A stretch of 64,000 bases of DNA, from assembly GCF_000718165.1 (NCBI RefSeq), contig NZ_JOEY01000023.1:1-64000 (forward strand), written 5' to 3'. Shown one piece after another: positions 15,492 through 22,427 of this stretch (position 1 is its first letter; the number at the start of each line of letters is the position of its first letter). Source of the DNA: Streptomyces fulvoviolaceus (GTDB lineage Bacteria; Actinomycetota; Actinomycetes; Streptomycetales; Streptomycetaceae). The position numbers were made by a program, and so were the translations under genes. The notes under the pieces were generated by a model that was given only the letters and a program-made list of their open reading frames with translations, did not search any database and was not told where the DNA came from.

Positions 15492-16663
15492 GTCTCGTCG
15501 TCTATCTGGCGGGCTGCGTCCTCGCCCTGTCCGCCGCCGTGCTCTTCCGCCGCCCCCGTACGGCCGTGCGCAACCCCCTGACCGTGTCCACCTGCGTGGC
15601 GATCCTGCTCGGCTCGGTCGTCTTCGTCTGCTCGGCGCCGATGACCCTGGCCGCCGTCAACGACCTCACCGGCGTCCCGAACTTCGGCGCCCCGCTGACG
15701 TACGGCATGCTCACGGCGTACAGCTGCTCGCTGCTGATCCTGCTGGTCAACTGGCGGGGCGGGCCGCCCGAGCGGGTGCGGCGGCTGGTGCTGCGCAGCA
15801 TCGCCGTGTACGCCCCGCTGGTCGTCGCCGTGGTCGTGCTGTTCGCGCTCGCGGACGCGCGCACCGAGCGGCTCACCGACCTCGACACCTACTACGCGAA
15901 CACGCCGTACATGCGCGAGATGATCCTGCTCTATCTGCTCGGGCACAGCGCCGTCATGGTCGCGATGTCCGTGGTGTGCGTGAAGTGGGGCCGCGAGGTC
16001 ACCGGGCTGCTGCGGGCCGGGCTGCGGCTGATCCTCGTCGGCGCGCTGCTGGACCTGGTGGGCTTCCAGCTGACCAAGTACACGGCCGTGGCGGCGCGTT
16101 GGACGGGCCACGACCTCGACTTCCTCTCCACCAGCGTCGCCCCGCCGATGGCCTCGCTCGCCGCGCTGGTCTGTTCGGTCGGCTTCGTCCTGCCGAGGCT
16201 GCTGCCGGCGGCCACGGCACACTGCCGCGGGCTGCGGGACCACCGGCGGCTGGGGCCGCTGTGGTCCCGGGTGGGGTTCGTGTCCACGGCCCCGAAGCCG
16301 CCCGCGTCCTGGTGGCAGCTGCCCGAGGAGCGGCTGCACTGGCGCGAGGTGGCCATCCACGACGCGCTGCTCGCGCTCGCACCGTACTTCGACGACCGGG
16401 TGCGGGAGCGGGCACTGTCGGCCGCCCTGGCCGCCGGCCGGGCCCCGCACGAGGCACGGGTCGTCGCGGAGGCGGCCATGCTCGCCGCGGCCGCGGGCCG
16501 GGCCGCCGCGCGGGAGGAGCCGTTCGAGACGCCGAGCACCTACCGGCTGCACGCCATGGAGGACTCCGGCGCGGGCGGGCTGGTGGAGTTGGCGCAGGTA
16601 CTGGGGCGAACTCCCGCCACGAACACGGTGAGTGAAGGTACGGTGAGAGCCTTCCATGGCTGA
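15488..16663 (+). CDS. Seven-helix membrane protein, MAB_1171c-type (third copy)
   Basis: A 391-residue paralogue of the preceding gene, again with seven helices and a soluble tail. The shared block is DLDTYYANTPYMREMILLYL. It begins at ATG 15488 overlapping the previous stop. Unlike the other two it has no peptidase partner immediately upstream, so copies two and three may act as a heteromer with one peptidase. Its last codons (...AFHG) fall in a motif that is repeated three more times downstream. Confidence 0.72.
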   Translation: MSLVVYLAGCVLALSAAVLFRRPRTAVRNPLTVSTCVAILLGSVVFVCSAPMTLAAVNDLTGVPNFGAPLTYGMLTAYSCSLLILLVNWRGGPPERVRRLVLRSIAVYAPLVVAVVVLFALADARTERLTDLDTYYANTPYMREMILLYLLGHSAVMVAMSVVCVKWGREVTGLLRAGLRLILVGALLDLVGFQLTKYTAVAARWTGHDLDFLSTSVAPPMASLAALVCSVGFVLPRLLPAATAHCRGLRDHRRLGPLWSRVGFVSTAPKPPASWWQLPEERLHWREVAIHDALLALAPYFDDRVRERALSAALAAGRAPHEARVVAEAAMLAAAAGRAAAREEPFETPSTYRLHAMEDSGAGGLVELAQVLGRTPATNTVSEGTVRAFHG

Positions 16664-16846
16664 ATGCCTTGGCTGAATCCATTGTGTGGCGGAGGGCTCT
16701 TGCGGCTGCTTGTCTCGATGGGTGCGTGCCTGTCGGACTCCGTCGGGGCCGAGAGCCGTCATGGCCGGCCCGTTGAGCCGTCGCCGTTCACGACCGAGCC
16801 CTTCACGGTCGAAGAGCCTTCATGGCCTGAGAGCCTTCATGGCTGA
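16645..16846. repeat. Four imperfect copies of GAGAGCCTTCATGGCTGA
   Basis: The last codons and stop of the third membrane-protein gene (GAGAGCCTTCCATGGCTGA, 16645-16663) recur imperfectly at 16751-16765, 16811-16830 and 16828-16846, the last ending 15 bases before the flavoprotein start. The 197-base gap otherwise holds no supported gene. The copies look like duplications of a gene end, or may act as regulatory or RNA elements. Confidence 0.6.
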
Positions 16847-16860
16847 GTACGAGGAGCCCC

Positions 16861-18258
16861 ATGTCGCGTAGAGCTGTCGTCATCGGTGCCGGGCTGGCCG
16901 GCATGCTGGCCGCGGCGGCCTTGTCCACCGTCGCGGACGAAGTGGTCGTCCTGGAACGCGACGAGCTCCCCGACGGACCGGAGCACCGCAAGGGACTCCC
17001 CCAGGGCCGCCACGCCCACCTCCTCATGGCCGGCGGCCTGGCCGCCATGGAGGACCTCGTCCCGGGCGTCAGCATGCGCAAGCACCTGCTCGCCGCCGGA
17101 GCCCACGAGATATCGATCGGCTCGGGCATGGTGGCGCTCACCCCGGAGGGCTGGTTCCGCCGCTGGCGCCACGCGGGGCCGCAGATGCTGACCTGCAGCC
17201 GGGCCCTGCTCGACTGGGCGGTGCGGGGCGCGGTGCTGGCGAACACCGGGGTGGTGGTCCGCAAGGGTCAGGTTCTCTCACTGACCGGGAGCGCGGCCCG
17301 CGTTGACGGCGTACGGCTCTCAACGGCCGCCGGGGAAGAGGAACTTGCCGCCGACTTCGTGGTCGACGCGAGCGGACGCGGCTCACGGATCGTCAACTGG
17401 CTTGCCGAGCTCGGCATTTCGGACATCACCGAGAAGAAGGTCGACTCCGGCCTCGTCAACGCGACGCGCATCTATCGCACCCCTGCAGGCGCGTCCGGCT
17501 TCCCCTTGACCATCATCCAGGCCAACCCCTACCTCTCCCTGCCGGGCCGCAGCGGCATGGTCCTGCCCATCGAGGGCGACCGCTGGATGGTGAGCCTCGC
17601 CGGCACCCGGGGCGGCGAGCCGCCCTCGGACCCGGACGGCTTCCTCCAGTACACCCTGGACCTGCCCCACCCCCTCGTGGGCCGGCTGATCTCCGGCGCC
17701 GAACCCCTCACCGACGTCCACGTCAGCCGCAGCACCAGCAACGAGCGGCGCTACCTGGAGAAGGCCCGCCAGTGGCCCGAGCGTTTCGTCGCCCTCGGCG
17801 ACGCGCTGGCCACCTTCAACCCGGCGTACGGGCAGGGCATGTCGGTGGCGGCGCTCGGTGCGCAGGTACTCGCCCGGGAGCTGGGTCGCGCCGGCCTCGC
17901 GGGGGCGGGTCTCTCCCGGCAGGTCCAGCGCGGGGCGGCCCGGTCGGTGGACGCGGCCTGGACGATGGCCGTCAGCCAGGACATCTGGTTCCCCGGCACC
18001 CGGGGCGGGGCGCCGGGCGTCGCGGACCGCCTGGTCACCAGGTACACACGCCGCTTGATGCGGACCGCGACAGGATCGTACGGCGCGGCCTCGGCACTGT
18101 GGGACGTCACGAGCCTCACGGCCGGGCCCACGCGGTTGCTGCGGCCGGGGGCGGTGCTGGCGGCGCTGAGCGGCCCGCCGCTGCCCGCGGCGGCGGGACC
18201 GCCGTTGACGGCGGCCGAGCGGGAGGTGCTGCGGGGCTTGGACCGGACGGCGGGGTGA
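16861..18258 (+). CDS. FAD-dependent monooxygenase-like oxidoreductase
   Basis: A 465-residue flavoprotein. The N-terminal Rossmann motif VVIGAGLAGMLAAAALS and the acidic residue ending the second strand (VVVLERDELPD) bind the FAD ADP part. DFVVDASGRGSR near residue 175 and FVALGDALATFNPAYGQGMS near residue 310 correspond to the DG and GD motifs of group A flavin monooxygenases and geranylgeranyl-reductase relatives. Substrate unknown. It lies on the same strand as, and 197 bases after, the membrane-protein cluster; whether it belongs to the same unit is uncertain. A tandem repeat and a strong hairpin follow its stop. Confidence 0.85.
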   Translation: MSRRAVVIGAGLAGMLAAAALSTVADEVVVLERDELPDGPEHRKGLPQGRHAHLLMAGGLAAMEDLVPGVSMRKHLLAAGAHEISIGSGMVALTPEGWFRRWRHAGPQMLTCSRALLDWAVRGAVLANTGVVVRKGQVLSLTGSAARVDGVRLSTAAGEEELAADFVVDASGRGSRIVNWLAELGISDITEKKVDSGLVNATRIYRTPAGASGFPLTIIQANPYLSLPGRSGMVLPIEGDRWMVSLAGTRGGEPPSDPDGFLQYTLDLPHPLVGRLISGAEPLTDVHVSRSTSNERRYLEKARQWPERFVALGDALATFNPAYGQGMSVAALGAQVLARELGRAGLAGAGLSRQVQRGAARSVDAAWTMAVSQDIWFPGTRGGAPGVADRLVTRYTRRLMRTATGSYGAASALWDVTSLTAGPTRLLRPGAVLAALSGPPLPAAAGPPLTAAEREVLRGLDRTAG

Positions 18259-18375
18259 GACGGGCCGCGGGGTGAGACGAGCCGCAGGCTGAGGCGAGCC
18301 GCGGGTTGAGGCGAGCCGCGGGTTGAGGCGAGCCGCGGGTTGAGGCGAGCCGCGGGTTGAGGCGAGCCGCGGGTT
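18257..18375. repeat. 17-bp tandem repeat, seven copies, directly after the flavoprotein stop
   Basis: The unit GAGGCGAGCCGCGGGTT occurs perfectly five times (18291-18375), preceded by two degenerate copies from 18257 that overlap the TGA stop codon. Because 17 is not a multiple of 3 the array is not a coding repeat. It lies between two convergent genes and runs straight into a terminator-like hairpin. Confidence 0.9.
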
Positions 18376-18378
18376 GAG

Positions 18379-18406
18379 GCGGGTGGGCAGTGGCCTGCCC
18401 ACCCGC
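18379..18406. terminator. Strong hairpin between convergent genes
   Basis: GCGGGTGGGCA (18379-18389) and TGCCCACCCGC (18396-18406) pair perfectly over 11 bases with the loop GTGGCC. It lies between the convergent flavoprotein and SMP-30 genes and could end transcription from both sides. Confidence 0.8.
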
Positions 18407-18436
18407 TCGTTCAACTACCGGAAGGATTACGGCGGT

Positions 18437-19297
18437 TCAGCCGGCGAAGGCCGGCTGGGCCAGCCCCTTCCCCGCCCCCGGTACCACCAGCAGCGACCCC
18501 GCCACCGGGTGCGGAGCCGTCAGCCCCACGCGCGCTGTGGTGATGTAGAGGTCGGTCAGGTCGGCGCCCCCGAACGCGCACGCGGTGATCCGCGGGGTCG
18601 GGAGGGTGATCACCCGGTCCAGGTCGCCCGACGGGGCGTAACGGCGTACCGCTCCCCCGTCCCACAACGCCACCCACACACAGCCGTCGGCGTCGACGGT
18701 GAGCCCGTCGGGGAACCCGGCGCCGTCCTCGATCTCGACCAGCGGCCGCCGGTTGAGGGCTCGCCCGTCCTCATGGTCGAAGACGTCGACCCGCCGGGTC
18801 GGCGAGTCGATGTAGTACATGAGCCGCCCGTCCGGACTCCACCCCGTGCCGTTGCTGACGGCCACGTCGTCGAGGACGGTCTCCGCGGAGCCGTCACCGG
18901 TGATCCGGGACAGCGTGCCGCCGCCCGGGGCCTCGTCGTAGCGCATGGTGCCGGCCCAGAGGGAGCCGTCGGGGGCGACGGCGGCGTCGTTGGCACGGCG
19001 GCCGGGGACGGGATCGTGGTGCAGCCACCGGAAGGAGCCGTCGGGGTCGAGGAGGCCGACACCGTCACGGAGGTTGAGGACGAGGCCGCCGCCGGCGCGG
19101 GGCTTGGCCGCGCCCACATGCTGGTCGGTGGTGCGGACGGTACGCCGCCCGGTCGACGGGTCGTAGGAGTGCAGGCGCGAGCCCAGGATGTCGAGCCAGA
19201 GCAGCCGGCCGGTCGCCGCGTCCCAGGTCGGTCCCTCGCCGAGGGTGGCCTCGGCGCGGACGGCGACGTCGTAGCCGTAGGTGTTCGTGGTGGTCAT
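18437..19297 (-). CDS. SMP-30/gluconolactonase/LRE family protein
   Basis: A 286-residue six-bladed beta-propeller, predicted to be a metal-dependent sugar lactonase. Family landmarks include LGEGPTWDAATGRLLWLDI at the N-terminus (E is a metal ligand), SNGTGWSPDGRLMYYIDSPT (N and D near the metal) and GFPDGLTVDADGCVWVALWDGG (D metal ligand). It has no signal peptide. The start overlaps the IclR regulator stop (ATGA), so the pair forms one operon. Such pairs usually handle aldonolactones in sugar-acid catabolism, but the sugar is not indicated and no dehydrogenase or dehydratase is adjacent. Confidence 0.92.
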   Translation of the reverse strand: MTTTNTYGYDVAVRAEATLGEGPTWDAATGRLLWLDILGSRLHSYDPSTGRRTVRTTDQHVGAAKPRAGGGLVLNLRDGVGLLDPDGSFRWLHHDPVPGRRANDAAVAPDGSLWAGTMRYDEAPGGGTLSRITGDGSAETVLDDVAVSNGTGWSPDGRLMYYIDSPTRRVDVFDHEDGRALNRRPLVEIEDGAGFPDGLTVDADGCVWVALWDGGAVRRYAPSGDLDRVITLPTPRITACAFGGADLTDLYITTARVGLTAPHPVAGSLLVVPGAGKGLAQPAFAG

Positions 19298-20067
19298 CCC
19301 ACGCTCCGGTAGCCGAGGAGCTCGGACAGCTCGGCGGCGCCCTTGGCGGCGAGCTGCTCGAGTTCTACGCGGCGGTCGTCGCTCCAGCGGATCATCGGCA
19401 CGGAGATGGAGAGGGCGGCGACGACCTGACCGGTGCGGTCGCGGACGGGGGCGGCCACGCAGGACACGTCCGGGTTCGACTCACGGCTCTCCACGGCGAC
19501 GCCGCGCTGCCGGATCTCGGCGAGGGCCTCGCGCAGGGCGCCGGGATCGGTGATGCTGTTGGGCGTCATGGCGACCAGCTGGGCGTCGGCCGGGATACGC
19601 GAGGTGAGCTCCGGCTCGGAGAGGGAGGCCAGCAGCATCTTCCCGACCGAGGTGCAGTGCGCGGGCAGCCGCCGTCCCGCCGCAGACACCATGCGCACGG
19701 CGTGCGTGGAGTCGACCTTGGCGATGTAGATGACGTCGGTGCCCTCCAGGATCGCCACGTGCACGGTCTCGTCGCAGGTCTCGGCGACGGACCGGGCGAC
19801 CTGCTGGCCCTCGGCGGCGAGGTCGAGCTGCTCGGCGTACCGGCTGCCCAGCTGGTACGGGCGCACCCCGAGCCGGTAGCGTCCCGGCTGACCGGGCACC
19901 TGCACGATGTACGACCGCGCGGCGAGCGTGGTGACCAGCTCGTGCACGGTGGTGCGCGGCAGCTGCAGCCTGCGCACGATGTCGGGGGCGGAGAGCGTCC
20001 CGTCCCCGTCGAGGAAGAGCTCAAGAATGTCGAGAGCCCGGGTCACGGCAGGTACGAGGCGTCCCAC
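19294..20067 (-). CDS. IclR family transcriptional regulator
   Basis: A 257-residue regulator with an N-terminal winged helix (AVTRALDILELFLDGDGTLS, recognition helix around LPRTTVHELVTTLAAR) and a C-terminal effector-binding domain with the usual LPAHCTSVGKMLLA and GVAVESRESNPDVSCVAAPV segments. The start is GTG 20067 behind GGGAGG. It is cotranscribed with the SMP-30 lactonase and probably responds to a related sugar acid. A GAAATTTC palindrome overlaps the -35 element of its promoter, suggesting autoregulation. Confidence 0.93.
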   Translation of the reverse strand: MGRLVPAVTRALDILELFLDGDGTLSAPDIVRRLQLPRTTVHELVTTLAARSYIVQVPGQPGRYRLGVRPYQLGSRYAEQLDLAAEGQQVARSVAETCDETVHVAILEGTDVIYIAKVDSTHAVRMVSAAGRRLPAHCTSVGKMLLASLSEPELTSRIPADAQLVAMTPNSITDPGALREALAEIRQRGVAVESRESNPDVSCVAAPVRDRTGQVVAALSISVPMIRWSDDRRVELEQLAAKGAAELSELLGYRSVG

Positions 20068-20087
20068 GACCGGTCCCCCTCCCTTGC

Positions 20088-20116
20088 ATCTAAGGCGTCT
20101 GCGTTCGAAATTTCAA
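20088..20116 (-). promoter_or_regulatory. Promoter of the IclR-lactonase operon with a palindrome over the -35
   Basis: On the minus strand TTGAAA (20116-20111), a 17-base spacer and TTAGAT (20093-20088) form a good promoter. The palindrome GAAATTTC (20107-20114) overlaps the -35 box and resembles the A/T core of IclR operators. Confidence 0.6.
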
Positions 20117-20333
20117 CAGACGATCGGCATGACGAACACAGGTTAGTCATGACGGGTTTGCCCGGGCAATGGGCGTGCGGGCCGCGGGGCCCGTTTCCGC
20201 AGGAAGCCTACGGGTATGGCCTGCCGGTACTACTGTTTCCGTGTGCGGCACGTCACATTGCGTCGCATGTGTGAGTGACTGGGGTGGGAACTTGCGCGCC
20301 CTCGAGGTGCGCGCTTTTTCTGGGGGGAATCCT

Positions 20334-22394
20334 GTGCACGAAATGACCAAGGGGTCCAATGCTGCTCTGACGGTCCTGAGCGAGAACGTCGGCTCGGTGA
20401 TCGTCAGCCTGGGCTGGGGAAGCCCGACCGGCGACGGCGACGCGGACGTGTCCGTCCTGCTGCTCGACCCGAACGGCAAGGTACGCAGCGACACCGACTT
20501 CTACTTCTACAACAACCCGGTGGCCGCCGACGGGAGCGTGCAGCTGCTGGGCAAGACGCCGGCCGAGGACGGGAACGAGGACCGGATCGGCTTCGATCTG
20601 ACCGCGGTCCCGCCCGAGGTCGACCGGATCGTGGTGGCCGCGAGCCGGTACGGCGGGGCGCACTTCGGCGAACTGGACGACCTCCGGGTGACGTTGGCCG
20701 ACGCGGTCGGCGAGAACCTGCTCCGCTTCGCCGTCGGCGACGCCGGGGCGGTGAGCGCGATCATCTTCGGCGAGTTGTACCGGCGCGGGGAGGAGTGGAA
20801 GTTCCGCGCGGTGGGGCAGGGGTACGACTCCGGGCTGGCGGGGCTGGCTACGGACTTCGGGGTGGACATCGATGACGATGAGGCTGCGGAGGAGGCCTCT
20901 GAGGCGGAGGCTGAGGCTGCCGAGGAGGCCGCTGAGGCAGCCGAGGTGATCGTCGGCGGTACGGCGGTCGAGAGCAGCGGACCGGCGGGGGCGCTGGATG
21001 CCGTCCCGGCTCCCCGTAAGCCGGACGACGCGGTGGGGGCGCAGAGGCCGGCTGCACGGCCGCGGACCGCGAAGAAGAAGGTCTCGCCGCCCAGCACGCC
21101 GCAGAAGTCCTTGGCGGAGAACGACTCCTGGAAGCCTGCCAGGCTCTTCCCCGTCTCGGCGCTCAAGAGCGACCGGGACCGGGAGATGCGCGCCACCTCG
21201 GTGCTGTTGTCGGTGATGGCCCAGGTGCCACGGTTCGGCAGAAGGCTCACCGCCGCGTTCGGTGCACCGTCCGGCCGCATGGAGACGTTCACCGAGGTGA
21301 CCCTGCCGCATGGCGACACACCCCGGCGTCCCGACGGAGTGATCCGCATCGAGCGTGCGGGCAAGTTGTGGACGGCACTCGTCGAGGCGAAGACCAACGG
21401 CAACGCCCTCAAGGCCGACCAGGTGCAGGCCTACATGGACATCGCCGCCCGGCGCGGCTACGAGGCCGTGATCACGCTGTCGAACGACGTCGCGCTGGAG
21501 GGCAGTCCACTGGTCGATGTCAAGATCGACCGGCGCCGCAAGCACCAGGTGGCGCTCTGGCACCTGTCGTGGGCCGAAGTGGCCCACCAGGCACAGCTGT
21601 TGATCCGGCACGAGGGAGTCGGCAACGCGGCGCGCACCTGGCTGCTCCAGGAGCTGCTGCACTATCTCCAGCACGAGAACTCCGGTTGCCACGGTTTCCA
21701 GAGCATGGGCTCGGCATGGGTGCCGGTACGCAACGGCATCGGCGACGAGACCCTGTGCCAGGGCGACCCGCGAGCCCTTGAGGTGGTCGAGAACTGGGAG
21801 CGGCTCATCCGCCAGGTGTGTCTCAGGCTCGGCGGCGAACTCGGACAGAAGGTGCTGCCCGTCCAGCGCGCCAAACGAGGCACCGACCCCGGTACCCGCC
21901 GGGTCCAGCTGGCCGACCGGCTGTGTCTGGAAGGGAGGCTCCAGGCGGAGCTGCGCGTCGAGCAGGCCCCCGGCCTGCTCACGATCGGCGCCGACCTGCG
22001 CACCGGCCGCCTGCGCACATCGGTCGAGATCCCTGCACCCGAGCAGGGCTACCCCCTGACCTGGGCCAAGCGCCTCATCCGGCGCCTCGCCGAAGCACCG
22101 GCGGACCTCCACATCGAGACCCTGGTCGAAGGCGAGGGCGGGGGCCCTCGCGGCACCCTGGAACGACTCCGCCCCGAACCGGCGGACCTGCTCCCACGGA
22201 ACGGTGCCGCCACCACGATCACCGGTTTCCGTCTGTCCCTCATCAAGAACATGGGGAGCAGCCGGGGCAACGCCGAGTCCGGCTTCATCCGGAGCGTCGA
22301 CGATGCGGTGCGTCGTTTCTACGGCGCGGTGGTGGTCTGCCTTGACGGTCCGGCGGTGCGGCGGGCCGCGTCCAGGGAACGCGGCGGGGTCTGA
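20334..22394 (+). CDS. TerD domain fused to a PD-(D/E)XK nuclease-like protein
   Basis: A 686-residue two-domain protein. GTG 20334 follows GGGGGA. Residues 1-180 are a TerD (tellurite/stress) domain: KGSNAALTV, VSLGWGS, DADVSVLLLDPNGKV, then SDTDFYFYNN and a C-terminal IIFGELYRRGEEWKFRAVGQ. A Glu/Ala-rich linker (183-205) and a Pro/Lys-rich stretch lead to a C-terminal part with a PD-(D/E)XK-like active site: RRPDGVIRI (P333, D334) followed by LWTALVEAKTNG (E351, K353). The last 300 residues are unfamiliar. TerD proteins bind calcium and occur in stress and phage-resistance islands. It is the first gene of a three-gene operon with a caspase-NTPase-TPR protein and a lipase, which suggests a nuclease effector or sensor in a conflict system. 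Confidence 0.82.
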   Translation: MHEMTKGSNAALTVLSENVGSVIVSLGWGSPTGDGDADVSVLLLDPNGKVRSDTDFYFYNNPVAADGSVQLLGKTPAEDGNEDRIGFDLTAVPPEVDRIVVAASRYGGAHFGELDDLRVTLADAVGENLLRFAVGDAGAVSAIIFGELYRRGEEWKFRAVGQGYDSGLAGLATDFGVDIDDDEAAEEASEAEAEAAEEAAEAAEVIVGGTAVESSGPAGALDAVPAPRKPDDAVGAQRPAARPRTAKKKVSPPSTPQKSLAENDSWKPARLFPVSALKSDRDREMRATSVLLSVMAQVPRFGRRLTAAFGAPSGRMETFTEVTLPHGDTPRRPDGVIRIERAGKLWTALVEAKTNGNALKADQVQAYMDIAARRGYEAVITLSNDVALEGSPLVDVKIDRRRKHQVALWHLSWAEVAHQAQLLIRHEGVGNAARTWLLQELLHYLQHENSGCHGFQSMGSAWVPVRNGIGDETLCQGDPRALEVVENWERLIRQVCLRLGGELGQKVLPVQRAKRGTDPGTRRVQLADRLCLEGRLQAELRVEQAPGLLTIGADLRTGRLRTSVEIPAPEQGYPLTWAKRLIRRLAEAPADLHIETLVEGEGGGPRGTLERLRPEPADLLPRNGAATTITGFRLSLIKNMGSSRGNAESGFIRSVDDAVRRFYGAVVVCLDGPAVRRAASRERGGV

Positions 22395-22427
22395 AGGGGA
22401 ACGGGAACGGGGAACGGGGGAACGGGG

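Noticed and set aside
18257..18375. CRISPR or attachment-site repeat
   Set aside because: Units are contiguous without spacers, and no integrase or cas gene is nearby.
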